64,000 nucleotides of DNA, taken from contig JBITNC010000001.1 in assembly GCA_050084985.1 (NCBI GenBank), forward strand, positions 177,878,001 through 177,942,000. Direction: 5' to 3'. The position numbers and the translations under genes were made by a program. Below, in pieces: positions 36,460 to 50,142 of this stretch; position 1 is the stretch's first letter; the number at the start of each line of letters is the position of its first letter. Below the pieces are notes generated by a model that saw only the letters and a program-made list of their open reading frames with translations, made no database searches and was not told the origin of the DNA. This stretch comes from Nageia nagi (lineage: Eukaryota; Pinophyta).

Positions 36460-39400
36460 TACACCCGAAATGGAACAATACTATACATGCAATGTTGACC
36501 ATCTTGGTTGTGGTGGGCATATAGATGAAGCAAAAGACAAATAGAATGCCAATAACTAGACCTATAAAAATTTGCATCCATCACATCTATAAAACTTGGA
36601 TCAATAATTTTGAGAGTTTATATAGATATGATGGATGAAGATTTCTACAAGTATTCTTGGACAAAATTAGATAGTATATTATACAAAAAATTCATGCAAG
36701 TATATATTCTTGAAGAAGGAAAATGAGGCATATCTTCAAAAAATAATATTGGTATTTGAAAGTAATTCATGTTTCTTTTGAAAAGTTTCATATAAAATAT
36801 ATATCAAAACTATACATATTAATGTTAATTACATCAAAACTATGCATATACATGTTATACCAAATCTATATGCATCCATATTAATGAGATCAGAACTATG
36901 CTATGTTAAATATCCAAGTATGTTGGATCAAAAGTATGTTAAATATCCATCTTTTTGTTCCTTTTAAATGAAATAGGGGAATGAGTTTGTGGTGCTTCCT
37001 ATGAGGAGTATGGTAACACTAAAATAGGAGGTTTCATCTTTATGATTGTCTCTTTGTTCCTTTGAATTGAGGTTTTTCTATCTACATGGGTTATGAATAC
37101 ATAGAATATCTTGTAACCTTTAAATTCTTTAGGGTAAATCTTGATCACCTTGCCTTTAACCACTATTTCATTTATCACCAATGGTATTTCTAGAAGTATC
37201 TTTTTTGGTGTCTTTAATGGTATTTTTTTGGATTCCTTTCCCATTAAAATAATGATACTCCTTTGTTGTTAATTAGTTCTTCTATGAATTTCCTAGCATG
37301 CGATAGACACATCCAAATACTATTTTATTTACAAGAACAAATTAGACAAATCCACACATCGAAGAAGTATTTTTTGAAAAATTAAAATGCAATAAAAAAA
37401 TTTGATATACATTTATGCAAAATATGGAATATGCATGATGTAGACATAGTTTCATGGATTACATTGTGGAAGACACATTATACAGAAACAATTCATTGGT
37501 ATTATGTAGACAAAGTTTATGTCCTTATCCAAGCTAATTTTTAGATCATATGGTTTATTTAAATCATTTTATATCACATATCATAATTTTTTTAATACAA
37601 TTTAGCCAATGAAGGAGCCCATAATATGTATTATTATTTTCATCTCATCATTCTATATACATAACATTTCATCCACTTGGGAACTACATATTTTGTTATG
37701 TTTGTGGCTAAGTATTACAAGCATATTTTTGCCAACTTACCACTTTTGGACTGGTTTTTAGATTATTTCATATCATACATAATGTGCACTTGGTTCATTC
37801 CATATCAAATGATGTACTTAGATAATTTCATATCATATATATGGTGTATTTGGATAATTTCATATCATATAGTGTACTTATATCATTTCATATCATATTA
37901 TTAGAGCATTTAAAACATTTTGGATCATATGGTACTGTATTTAAATCACTTCATATCACATCATATGATGTATCTAAATAATTTCATATTTATTTCAGTG
38001 GGAGGTTTAAATTAAATCATTTCTTAGTATAGTCTATACAACCAAGAAGGTCAATAATTTTGTACATTTAAATGATGTACAGTTGCATCATTTCTAAACA
38101 TATGGTGGATGACACCAACTTATAGCTTTTGGACTAGTTTTTAAGACTTATAAAATTATTTCATGATATAAGCACCAAGTAGACGCATCCACCCATCCAA
38201 GAAGTAGTTTTTGAAAAATTGAAATAGAACATAAAACTTGATAGACATGTATGCAAAATGTAGAAGATGCATGATGTAGATATAATTTCATAGACTATCA
38301 TTCTTGGAGGTTTTAATAACATATTTTATGCTTCTCTCACTTCATAAGGTTTCATATCATATGTTGGTGAATTTAGATAATTTCATTGAATATTATGGTT
38401 GTGAATACCTTGATAGGCATGTATGCAAAATATGGAAGAATAAATGAAGCTTAGGAATTATCTAACAAGATGCATGATTCAAATACAATTTCATAGAATG
38501 CAATGATCATAAAATATGTACAAAATTATTTTTTTGTAAAGGCTCTAGGCCTTTAAGTAGATGCAATTATTATATGTAAATTCAAACTCTATGATCTTTA
38601 CTAACATGTACCACTATGGGAGCTCTAGAAGAAGGTATAAACATATGCTAAATAGTAGTTGAAAATGGTTTTACATCGAATATTTTGATTGTGACTACCC
38701 TAATATATATGTATATAAAATGTGGAATAATAAAAAAGGCTCGATAATTATTTAACAAGATGCATGATGCAAAAAATATTTCATGGAATGCAATATGGTA
38801 AGTTGGTAAAACTATTCTTGTAATACTTAGCCAAATACAAAAAAATATGCTCGTAATTCTTAACATAATTAATTCAAAAAATACCATAATTATTGGTAAT
38901 ACTTAGCATAACCTTTGTATGTATTCTATTTTCATGCAATAATGTAGGTCTAGGGGATGAGGGCTATAAATACTTTAATAGTATGAGTGAATCCTATTGT
39001 ATTATTCCTAGTATGAATTATTATGCATGCATTGTTGACCTTCTTGGTCATGTAGGCTATCTTGAGGGAGCTTTGAACTTCACTACCAAAATACCTATAA
39101 ACCCTAAATTGGGTGTGTGGATGTGTCACTTGGTGCATCTAAATCAAATGTTATAGTTATGAGTATACAAATAGACATATATAAAAAATGTGGAAGAATA
39201 CCCAAGATCATGCATGATGTAAAAACTACATGTCTAGTGGAATAGGGTTGTAAATACTTTAGTATCATGAGTTACTCTTATTGTATTATTCCTAGGATAA
39301 ATTATTATGCATGCATCATGGACCTTATTGGTCATGCAGGCTAACTTAAGGGAGCTTTGAACTACAATATTGAAATACTCATAAACCCTAAATTAGATAT

Positions 39401-39680
39401 GTGGATGTGTCTACTTAGTGCTTATAAATCAAATTTTATGGTTGTGACCATCATGATATACATATATAAAAAATATGGAATAATACACAAGACCATGCAT
39501 GATGCAAACACAATTTCATAGTCTACAATGATTGTAGGATACACATAAAATAAGTTTTTTTTTTTAAATTCCTATAAACACATGAAAAATGTGGAATAAT
39601 CCATAAGGCCTAGGATTTATTTTACAATATGTCTAATGTAAACATAGTTTCATAGTGTAATGATTGCAGTATAGACATAA
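36460..39680 (+). pseudogene. PPR protein pseudogene fragments, in series
   Basis: Many decayed blocks of pentatricopeptide repeats lie on the + strand: LIGMYAKYGRINEA at about 38406, TMGALEEGINI at 38611, LIYMYIKCGIIKKAR at 38698, and SCNNVGLGDEGYKYFNSMSE then YYACIVDLLGHVGYLEGALN at 38928-39080. The last matches the post-PPR region of PLS-class plant organelle RNA-editing factors. A second decayed copy of that region follows at 39239-39425, and another stretch (YTCNVDHLGCGGHIDEA) is near 36480-36535. Stops and shifts are frequent. Living relatives act in mitochondria or plastids, but nothing here can be expressed as a protein. Confidence 0.65.
37755..37990 (+). repeat. Tandem repeat, about 28-30-base unit
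   Basis: TTTCATATCATAT..TGTACTTATAT-type units recur about eight times within the PPR fragment region. Confidence 0.55.
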
Positions 39681-40129
39681 AATGGGTTTTCTAAAAAAAT
39701 GAAAAAAAATACAAGGCAAAAATATATATGTAAAATGCAAAAGAATAGAAGGTCATGTAATTTAAAAGAATACCAACTTGTACCTCATAGTACCACATAT
39801 CCCATCATCTAATATTACCTTGCATCATCTTATCTCCTCTCATTTTTCCTTACAAAATGCTCCTTTATCTCATCTAACCCCTTAGTCAATAAACTCAAAA
39901 TAATAAAACTATTTCAAGTACTCACCTAATCTCCCTGCATGCATCTTTCTTGTTATTTTTTATGTTTTCAATAAGGGGTGGTCTTAATCTATCTCCTTGT
40001 ATTTTTTTGGAGGCATGTTAAAACTACCTCATAAAAATTACCACTAAAACCTAAAAAAAGGCGGTTAAAAAACCACCTCCATAAAACTACCTCAAGTTGC
40101 ATACCTCCAATCCTTTTTTCATTTTAGTG

Positions 40130-41265
40130 ATATTAATCTCAAATTAATACATCTTGATTGATACCCCAACCAATATGGCTCTATTTTTTTGATAATACAT
40201 CCTAAACTACTCAACTATGATCTACTAAAAAATTAATGCATGTAGGATTTCCAACGGTCCTATTTTTGGGTTGTAAGGACTATCAATGGTCCTCTTCTTG
40301 AAGCTAAATATAATAATTTATCCTAATAAAAGGAAATACAAAATCCAATAAATAGATATTATTGTTGCTCTGCTATCCAAATATGAAATAACTAAAATAG
40401 TAAACACCTACAAATATAAATTATTTATATTTTTTCTCCATTGTGGGTTCATCCAAACAACCTGTACTATTTTTTAACTTCTCCCATTTTGAACTTGTGA
40501 TTTTGTTGTTATGTTCAAATGGAATATATGTAATAGTGATGATCGACACTACCTATTTGTAGACCTACAAATCACTTGTTGCTTCCAAAACATATAAAAT
40601 GATGTTATTCAAAAGATAAATTTTATCTATATGGATCCTTATTTAATGAGGAATTGGTGTTCCAATATGATATTTCCTCTAAGTTATATTCTTTATGTCA
40701 TACATGCTAATTAATTACCTTGGAATCATGAATGTGTATATATCATCCTTACCATAAAAAATAATGATCACACCCATATGCTATGAATATCCATCTACCT
40801 CTTTTGATCATTACTTTGCATTTTTTTTTCTATGGTTCATGCTTTCCAAATGGGCTCCCAATTCTCAATAATAATTCTAATTTTAGTATAATCCATTATT
40901 TAAGGTTTATTTAATATTTTTATCTCTATATAAGGATATTCTCATCTTGCCAATCATGATATTTTTGTGAAAGCTTATTTATACTTTATAGAGAATATGT
41001 GCTTCAATTTTGATAATATTTGTAAATATTCTATTTTTTTTCTTTCCAAACTATTTAGTAGACACGTGCTAGTAGAATAGTAAAAAAAACCTCTACTAGT
41101 TTATTTTCTAAATTTGGTATCTACATCAACCTATAAAGCAATTATTACATAGACTTTAAGCCCAGATTGTTGATGCAAACATAGGAATAATATAATATAA
41201 TGAATCCAAATAAAATGATTGCATAAAATAATAAAGGAAAGAGAAAAGTACAATATAATCATGTA
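40130..41265. other. AT-rich spacer
   Basis: No gene or element recognised. Confidence 0.45.
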
Positions 41266-41269
41266 ACCT

Positions 41270-43170
41270 TATTTCAACTTCAATCCAACTACACCCATGT
41301 GTCTTCTTGATTCCTCTATCTTTCATCAATGTCCTTACTCTTTGAACATCATCTCAAATACCCACTTCAACATAAATATTCGAAAGAAAAATATAATATA
41401 AAGCATATTTAGGCTCCAATAAGAAATAATTATTTTCATAAATTCCCTTACTCCTATATTCTTATTTGATCTACAAGTACCAAGCAAACACATTCACATA
41501 GCCAATTTATATCTTATGAGAATTTATTGAAAATGAAGTTCAAATCTTCCTCAAGATAGCTTGCATGGACAAGAAGTTCAAAAATGCATATATAATTATG
41601 CATCCCAAAAATAATACAATAATATTCACTCATGCTATTAAACTCTTTCCAACCTTTATCCACTAGACCTACATGGCTACATGCAAGTAGAACACATATA
41701 AAGTTTATGCTGTTAGGGATGGCTACCAAGTGCTTCATTAGATAAAAGAGTTTAAGGGAATATTTTTTTAGCTATGAAATACATATCCTTCAATCATTAC
41801 ATTCCATAAAATCATGTTTTCATCATGCATCATTGTAGGTTTACAAGAGTTGTAGACATATTTAAGATCATAGAGGGTAGTGTGTATTTATGCAAAATAT
41901 AATGTAATTTAAATAATAAATAGATAAATATGCAAAAGAGGATATAATTAATACCAAAAAATTCTTGTTATTTTTATCCATGTATATTATCAAATCTACA
42001 TAAGCATATAAATAAATTACTACATAGAATTTGGGCCTAAATGGTCAATGCAAACATAGGCACTAGATAGTAGAATGAATCCAAAAAAAAAATTGTAAAA
42101 AATGATAAATAGAATATAAAAGTAGAATTATTGTGATTATTGCACCTCTTTTTCTAGCTTTTTTCTCTACAATTGTACAAGATTCCTAAAAATAGTTTAA
42201 TACCATGACTGTGTAGTATTAAAAATAAGGCTTTCACAAATACCCCATCAATATACATAGGTAGTTATGTTTTACTTGACAATATGATGTCAGTAATCAA
42301 GAATGTTATCTTTGTTATACAAATATTTAATAACAATAGGTTTTGAAAATTAATGAAATAAAATATAATTTTCTTTCTACTTGAAAGCATGAACCATGTC
42401 ACTAAGTAATAATCTTTAAATCTTGCATTATTTTTTACCTCCAATAAGTTTCACTCATGCTATTAAATTATTTATAGTCCTTGTTTAAATAAAATGATTT
42501 TATGCATATTCTAAAACCATTGTAGTTCCTTATACTAGATCTCAATAAGCTATTTTATCAAATAAATTCAAGGCCTTTTCAATGTATCTATTTTATGCAT
42601 ATCTTGCGATCATTACAACCCATAAAATTATATGTCATGTCATTATCAAATAGTTATAGGGTCTTATGTATTCTTACATATGTATTTTATATATATGTAT
42701 ATCAAGGCATTCATAACCATAATATTTGATGAAAAATCATTTCAACTACTCTTTGATGGATGTCCATACCTTCTTCTAGATCTCCCATGGTGGCACATGT
42801 TAGACAAATATTGGAAAAGATTAGAAAGTTTAGATTTATATATAACAATAACATTTTCTTAAAAGTCTCTAGGCCCTTAGAAAATTCATTTTGTGAATAT
42901 CATATTCCCATTGTATTCCATGATATTATATCTTGATGAGCTATGTATTAAATAATTTATAAAACCCTTTCAACATAACCCTTTTGCAATCCATGAAACT
43001 ATGTCTGCATCATAAATATTATCATATAATTCATGTGTCTTATGTATGATTCCCTTTTTTTTTATACATATCTACTAGGGTACTCACAACCATAACATCT
43101 GATACAAATCCTCTTTTAAAGAGACTTTGATGTATGTATAAACCCAATTGTAAATCTCTTAGTTTGGTGC
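41270..43170 (-). pseudogene. PPR protein pseudogene, near-continuous
   Basis: Reading right to left, PPR blocks follow in natural order: FVSDVMVVSTLVDMY (about 43100), CATMGDLEEGMDIHQRVVEM (about 42790-42730), NIMVMNALIYIYIK (about 42720), then ACSHVGLVDKGWKEFNSMSE (about 41680-41620). The end is the E-type motif VRTLMKDRGIKKTHGCSWIE (about 41340-41285). The order matches a PLS-class PPR protein with a C-terminal E domain, the type used for organelle C-to-U RNA editing. It has several frameshifts and in-frame stops. Only the C-terminal 600 or so residues are represented. Confidence 0.7.
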
Positions 43171-45310
43171 ATGCTTTGAGGATGCTATGAAAGTTGAATT
43201 GATCTAGTTGTATTGTTGTTACTATTTATTGTAGTTGGTGAAATAATGGTAATACCTATCAAGGAAATCCATATCTTTGGTATACTTATGTAGTTGACAT
43301 ACATGTGGATAAGTCTATTTTATAAAAATATATTTGTGGACAATCCAAATTTAAGTTCGATTTGATTGATAAGTGCATGAAGGATAAGGACATTATTGAT
43401 TATGTAGGTAGGATTTGAAGATATGCTAAAATGTATAGATATATTCTCTATCTATATTTATAGTAAGAAAAGTGTTCATTATGTGCTTCAACCACCCATC
43501 TCAATAAAGTTTTGCAAGGTTGGTATTCATATCATATGAAGATTATCATTGTAATAGGCAAGTGATGAGATTATATGACCACAAATATTAGAAATAAAAT
43601 ACCATCATATTCAAAAGTGAAGGAGGTGGAGGTGGTATTATGGCCATCTATTTTTACCTCTATTAATACATGATTTCAATTGTAGAGATTGAATGTAATG
43701 TGAATACTGAGGATTTCTTTTATAAAATTAAGTAAGGATTTTTGTATGATATTTAATCAACATCATGACAAAAATAGCCTCTAGTGGTGAACACCTTGAC
43801 CCCTTGGTAAAACCAACCCTTCTTGGTTCATAAATGATTATGTCACTTCCTATCAAGATCCATTATTATACCACTATGTATAACAACATAGAGGATATAA
43901 CTAAAGTTTAGTTACATAATTCCAATTGAATGTAAAAATATGACATTCCATAGAAAAATAGTCATACAAAATCCAATCACAACCATAAATCACATTAATG
44001 AAACCATACTAATCAATAAAGGATAACCCACTTAAGTTGTTATTGATAGGTTAATTAGATTTCCCCTTTTTTCAAATACATATTTATAGCAATAAATTAT
44101 ATTACATGTTATAATTTGTTGTAAATAATTGGTTGGAGAAACCAAGTCATTTGTACCATCATCAATTTTGTTGAGTGATGCAATATATATATTTTACTAT
44201 TTTTAGCTCGTAAGGATTAAGTATCAAAGACTAAACCATGATTAGTAGAAGAAGTGAATTGCAAGCTCTTTTGAAAATAAATTCTTTCATATGGGATGCA
44301 CATCATTTCTTGGAGACCAAGTAGCAATTGCACCCTTAGAATTGACCTAATTGTAGAAGGAATCACCCTAGCTCTATAAGGTTGAAGTTTAAGTCATAAC
44401 TTCATAAATAGTACCAAAGTTTAGCCTACTATATTGTGTATGGATTGTAAGGCATTCATATTAACATTCCAATTTGAGGAATTTGAATTATAATGAATGA
44501 TTTAGTTTCAACCCAAAAAATTGAATATTTGATATAAAACATGTTGTTTGTAATGAATTTAGTGTGGAAAATTACATATTTAAAGAAAAATTCAAAACCA
44601 AACATAATATATAGGATTTACAAAATAAAAAATTAAAGTTTAGCATATTGTTGTACCTTATTAAATTTCAAGATATGGTATTTTTAATTTATTCTTTCTC
44701 TCTTTTCACATTTGATGTTAGGGAAAAAATTAGGGATCAAAGCATCTCCAATAATCATAACAACCTACTTCCTTCTCTCCACTATATAAATCAACCACTT
44801 TTCAACATTTTCCTTGTAAATATTGAGACTAAAATTTAGAGCCTCCACCACCTAAATTATAACTTCATTTAATTTTTTCATAATACGATATCACATTTTC
44901 AAATTAATACACTTCAATGCAAAATATTACTTCCTTATTAATCCCATTGATTAATTATAGGTTAAAAATATGAAATAAAAATATTGGGATTTAAATTTAC
45001 AAGAAATTTAGCACAAGTTCAATTGCCCTTTCTAAAAAGACCCATGCTTGAATCCCATGACATCATCAAAAATGTTTTCAACCTCCTAACCCATCCTTGA
45101 TTCAAAATTTGTACCAAATAACAAAAATCCAATCATATCCAAATTAAGCATTACATGTTTTAATCATCCATCTCTATAAATTTATGTCAGAGTGATATTC
45201 ATTTTATTTTGGTAGGTAAGTGATGAGCTTATATGACTGAAAATACCAACAACAAAAGATCATCACCTTAAAAAAATATATTCAAAACTATAATTAGAAT
45301 ACATACAAAG
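43170..45310. other. AT-rich spacer
   Basis: No coding similarity recognised. The left end expected for the CACTA-like end at 45874 could not be found here. Confidence 0.4.
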
Positions 45311-45319
45311 GTTATATTG

Positions 45320-45510
45320 TTAGGATTGGTTCTCAAGTGCTTCATTAGAATAAAGAGTTTAAGGGTGTCCTTGTTATAGCTTAAATTTCATATCCTCTAA
45401 TCATTGGATTCTAATTAGGGTAATAACAACTAAATATTTGATGAAAAACCATGCTCATACCTTATTCTATTGCTTCTATAGTAGCACATGTTATAAGAAT
45501 ATCAATAAAG
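45320..45510 (-). pseudogene. PPR fragment
   Basis: Similar to parts of the pseudogene at 41270-43170. For example, GTTCTCAAGTGCTTCATTAGA resembles 41720-41742, and AAATATTTGATGAAAAACCAT resembles 42722-42740. It is short and degraded. Confidence 0.45.
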
Positions 45511-45669
45511 GTTATGAAGTAGGGATTTACACCTAAGAATTGTATCTACCTAAAACTCTAAATATATTATTATTCATATCATATAATCATTATTGTCCAT
45601 GAGATTATGCAAGCCATGAGGAAGATGAAAATAATGAGGGAAAATGAAAATCATATTATGCAAGAAAAT

Positions 45670-45874
45670 GAAGTCCATTTTCCTATCTATTTTATTTTTA
45701 AGTTTTTTATTTTCATTAAGGGGTAGTTTTAAACTACCTCTTTTTTATTTATGGGGATGATTTGAAACTGGTCCTAAAAAGTTTCTAATAAAAACCCAAA
45801 TTGAAGTGGTTAAAAATCATTGCATCAAAACCACCTCAAATTACCTTCCCCTAAAGCCCTTTTTTGGCATAGTG
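45670..45874 (+). mobile_element. CACTA-like transposon right end
   Basis: Inverted, it reads CACTATGCCAAAAAAGGGCT, then subterminal GAGGTGGTTTTGATG and GGTAGTTTAAAACTACC words. It aligns with 39945-40129 over about 190 bases. The other end was not identified. Confidence 0.5.
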
Positions 45875-46059
45875 AAGAGACTTGCTAGATCAAATGATAA
45901 GAATAACTAAGCTATAATAAGGAGATAATAACATAATTTTTTTCCTCTAATATGCTATAATCTGGAGTCACCATAATAGAATTTATGGTATTACCACTTC
46001 AAATAGAATCAAAGAAACCACTACCCCAATTATATAAAAAAGAAACTAATAAATATTTT

Positions 46060-47260
46060 ACTAATTTATTTACTACAAAACCATAGTACTTGTCGACACA
46101 TTCTTAAGATGATATCCTAGGAAGCACACGTAGATTAATTTTCTAGAAGAAGAATGAGGATATTCTAATATATATTAAAGAGGAATAGGTGAAGGACTCA
46201 ATATTCTCAATGCATATATATAGGAAAGGCTCTATGACCATATGGATTGCCAATAGATTTTCATAGAGCTTAGTAGTATATATAAAGAATATGTTACTAG
46301 AGTAGTGGAAGAGGCCATAATTAGTGAGAGAATAATTAAAGCCATAAACAACACCTTTTGGCTTTGATCCAAAAAGGATGAGAGATGGAGGACCTAACAA
46401 ACTACACACCAATAGCTTTTTGTTATGTGATCTACAAGATCATAACCAAGGTTATGGTCAATAGACTAAAAATATATTAGTAGGACTTATTTATCTAGAA
46501 TAAGGAGGACTTATATAATATAGGAAAAAAAATTATGGAATTGTGGTAGCATAAGAAGCCATACATTATTTGGGAAAAAAGGAATGTTCTTGAAGTTAAA
46601 TTTAGCTAAAGCTTATGATAGGATGAGTTGGGCTTTTACATAATGAATAGTGCAATGATTTATTTTTAAGGAAGAATAGATACTTGATAGGTATTAGAGT
46701 GCATCTCTATAAAATCCTTATCAATTATTATAAATGGAACTTTATCCCCTCTATTCAAAGCTTCATTATTTTTCATTATTTTTGCATAAGATATGGGATG
46801 ATTTATATAAAATAAATAATAATAATAGTAATAACAATAAATTAGAATATAGATAAATAAAAATATAATACTCACCCACCTCCAACTTGTATATGATACA
46901 ATAATATGGGAAAAAGAAACAATATAGGAAATAATTAGCATCAAAGGAATTTTGATTGTTATAATATGGCCAATGGATAACTACTAAATAAATAAAAGTC
47001 CAAAGTTATGTTCTTCAATATACCTAAAAGAATCTAAGATAGGATAGCACACATATTAAGATTATTATTGGAAACCTTAACCATAGATTATTTGGGTATC
47101 CTCCTAATAAAAAAAAAATCCTAAAAAACAAGGACTAGAAATTAGTAAAAGATAAAATCTAATCAAAGCTATCACTTTGGAACCATAGGTGTTTACGCTA
47201 TGGAGGAAGATTCAAATTATTGAAATTGGTACTAAAAGTAATAATAAGTAAATTTAGACT
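46060..47260 (+). mobile_element. LINE ORF2 fragment (reverse transcriptase)
   Basis: NYTPIAFCYVIYKIITKVMV at about 46399-46458 matches the YRPISLCNVIYKIITKxxxNRL block. Then VKFS.SL.DEL (46590-46635) matches the LDLSKAYDRL block. THLQLVYDTIIW near 46876-46911 matches the HLxFADDTI block, with the catalytic YxDD reduced to Y-DT. A LWRKIQIIE-like block near 47200 matches GGRxQLIKS. Order and strand fit one element, but frames shift and both ends are missing. Confidence 0.6.
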
Positions 47261-47559
47261 AAAATAAGTAGAAATAAAAAATAAATACTAATTTGTTCTT
47301 CATATCTCATAAAGTATTGTAGAAACATTTGAATAGTTATAAGTTCAACCAAGTTTTAGAGCTCAATTGATCACATAGGCAAGGTTCCAAATATAGGTGT
47401 ATTGATCTTCTTACATGTATAATAGGCCAATTAGGATTTCAAAAACCTACCCAAATTAAGTTGCTTCAATTTTGGGTAATTATATATAATTTTAACAAAT
47501 ACAAGATAAACTCATTTTTGAAGAGTTGTATCTTGATAGGTTACTTCCTAGGTTGTATC

Positions 47560-48130
47560 CCTAGCAACTTTGTTATTCAAAGTTAGAATCAACAAACCTA
47601 GCATGGTGTCAAAGTTGATGTTATTCAAAACCTTACCAAATATTATTTTCTCTTTCATTTTATCGAGTCTTCCTATGTGAAGTTTATCCTTGATCATGAA
47701 AATGTGTATGTTTAAAACTCTTTGTTAATGTTTTAGCTATGTACCAAGGATTTTTCTATGTTTAATGATATTTCCTTGAAAGTTCTTATCTAGCTATAAT
47801 TTCCTAGTCTTGATCTTCCTTAATGGCCTTGTTTTCATAGTCTTGTATCTTATATTAGAGAATTTGTTCACTAGGATTCAGCTAAGTTTTCTATTGTGTG
47901 TCCCTAGAAGTGTTATTATGTTAAGGTGGACCTTTATAAAAGAACCTTAAGGAATATATTGATGTCTAGTTTGGTGATCTAAAGTCTTACTAGATGGTAG
48001 TTTATATTAACATGTCAACTACTTATTATCATTGTTAGTTAGTAACACATAATATTAGGGATAACCCTATGATATATTGTAATTTGAAGCACAAAGGATG
48101 GTGCTTATATCCCTTGTACTTTTACTTCCA
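47560..48130 (+). pseudogene. Possible LINE ORF1 (DUF4283) fragment
   Basis: A stretch reading KYYFLFHFIESSYVKFILD, then FPSLDLP.WPCFHSL and KCYYVKVDLYKRTLRNI, follows the pattern of DUF4283 ORF1 proteins (VxVRLxxLPxxxWxxxxLxxIGxxLGxF..). In-frame stops are few. The zinc knuckle was not found, so the call is weak. Confidence 0.3.
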
Positions 48131-50140
48131 AAATAAGGTAGTATGATTGGATAATTATTACAAGAAAGGATAAAAAATTTAAAAATGTAACTACCCAATT
48201 GTCCATCCCAACCAACTCCCGTCAATAATTACCATCTACTTAGCTCAACATGCAAGTTGTAGATAGTGTTCATCCCAACATGCAAGTTATAACAATGGGT
48301 CATGTGGTCTTTATCATGATAGTAAGTGCTCCATTGGTTAATGTTGAAGCTATACCTAGAGATTAGACAAAGAAGACCATAACTCATTGGGAAAATATGA
48401 TGGTAAAAACTAAGCATTAGGATAAAAAAATATTTATAAATATTTTGAATATTTTGTGGTCTCTTGTATTTCAATATCAAGGTGGTCCTTTTATCTTTAT
48501 ACAATGGGTTTATGCACAAAAATTCTATAGAAAGGGCATTATTATGATGTTGAATATTATTTTTTGACCATAAAAGGGATTAGATCCCATGAGACACATT
48601 TCAAGCCAAGTTTCAATTAAATAACCAAAATTGGACCACATATGAAGATGTTATTACTTATACTCTTATCTTGTATCTACATAAGTTGAATGTCAAATCA
48701 TAGAAACCTTGGTGGCCTGACTAGAGATGGTATGTTGATACCCCCTTTCTAATATATAAAACTAGGCTCAGTTATTCTTAGCTTTTGACTCATTTACCTA
48801 TGGTTCCTAAGTTGAGTGAAAAGTGGGACCTCATTTCCACTAGAACTAGATGGGAAGGATGAGGAGATTGAACATGGACCATTTTGATGGAACAAAGCTT
48901 TTTCCCTCCCTTCAATGGAAAATAAGGGAGATACTAGTGCCCACTTTGATTTTGTTGTTAGATGTATATGCAAAAGCAATATCAAATAGTATGGGATTCT
49001 TACATTAAACCTAAATAATCATTTTTTACCTAAAGCATCTTATCCCATAGTCTCCCTATGGGAAATCATTTGGTGCATTTGGGAATGGTTGACCCTTGGT
49101 GCCCATTTTATGATGAACTTGAGTCATGTTTTCAACTTTTTTGGTTGTGTAAAAAAGCTATGGGTACCTTGTAGTGGATAGCTTCCTCAATCAGACCCTT
49201 GATGCAAATATCCTTTTCCTAGCAATACACTCTTCTAGAATATTTCCCGACTTTCTCTATCCTACTGCATGAAGTTTGACAATTATTTCTAGTTAGCATT
49301 TTATTTTATTTAGGAAAGTTTAAAATAAAATTCTCTTCAAACATTAGGTTGTAACTTCTAATTTTTATTTTTGACAAGCTTGCAATTTTCCATGATCTCA
49401 AGTTGATAAGGTGGCTATGGAGGTGAACCACCTTTTCTCTTCATTGGATTATTGGGGAACTACCCCATTTGTAATTAGTAGAGTTCTTCTAGACACTTTC
49501 TCTAAGGAACAATCCAAGTCACACTCATGCTAGTGTCCATCATTTTGTGTTTGCATGCATTCCACATTATTGGGATATGATAATTGTCAACTCTTCTCAC
49601 CACAAGAGAATGAGATTGATGTACACTTGGCTACTTCAAAACTCATTGTTGGATGGGGCGATGTTAATGGGCATGCAGAGATGCAAGATGGCTCAAGATG
49701 GATCATTTTAATCCTCAAAAACACCTAGCAAAATATCATTGACAAGGAGGATCGCCCACCTACCTACACTCCTTCATAATTATTGTGACTATTCTTCATA
49801 GTTGTTATGACTATTTAATGCTAACCAATATTACTTAGCTTATGTAGTTGCAAACCATTATTACCACCTTTTATGATTTTATGGCTATTCCAACCCTTTG
49901 ACGATTCCATCTACAATATGTTTTAACCACCACAACTTTTTTTTAATGTAAATATTCTTATATTTTTAATAAAATATAAACATTCACATCAAAAAATTAA
50001 TTATACTATTACTTACGAAAATAATGAACTTCATTGAATATCACCATAAGGTGTTTGAATCGAATTGCTAGTTTTTATGCTGACTTATGCTCTCTCTTCA
50101 CAAGAGCTCTTATTATTCTATAAAGTACAACCAAATATTG
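48130..50140. other. Intergenic DNA without a recognised gene
   Basis: Open frames of up to about 95 codons occur but have background composition and no recognisable motif. The last 100 bases before 50143 are the 3' flank of gene 2. Confidence 0.4.
50112..50117 (-). terminator. Weak poly(A) signal candidate of gene 2
   Basis: AATAAT on the minus strand, about 26 bases after the stop. No perfect AATAAA was seen in the first 100 bases downstream. Confidence 0.2.
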
Positions 50141-50142
50141 TA

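Larger units (their letters stand above)
35087..40129. mobile_element. Candidate CACTA transposon enclosing PPR fragments
   Basis: The left end CACTACCAAAATTGATCCCC starts at 35087. The right end at 40129 reads, inverted, CACTAAAATGAAAAAAGG. Both ends are followed by subterminal copies of a GGTGGTTTTAAA-type word, as CACTA (EnSpm) elements have. A near-identical right end lies at 45874, showing that the family exists in this window. The interior (5.0 kb) shows no transposase but contains PPR pseudogene blocks (36460-39680). The 3-base flanks differ (GAA and ATA), so pairing of these two ends is a hypothesis. Confidence 0.4.

Noticed and set aside
35084-40132. Target-site duplication of the candidate CACTA element
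   Set aside because: The flanking triplets are GAA and ATA. Without a match, pairing of the two ends is only a hypothesis.
48229-48519. 96-codon minus-strand frame
   Set aside because: No recognisable motif, with Tyr/Ile/His-rich background composition, in a region of decayed LINE-like sequence.
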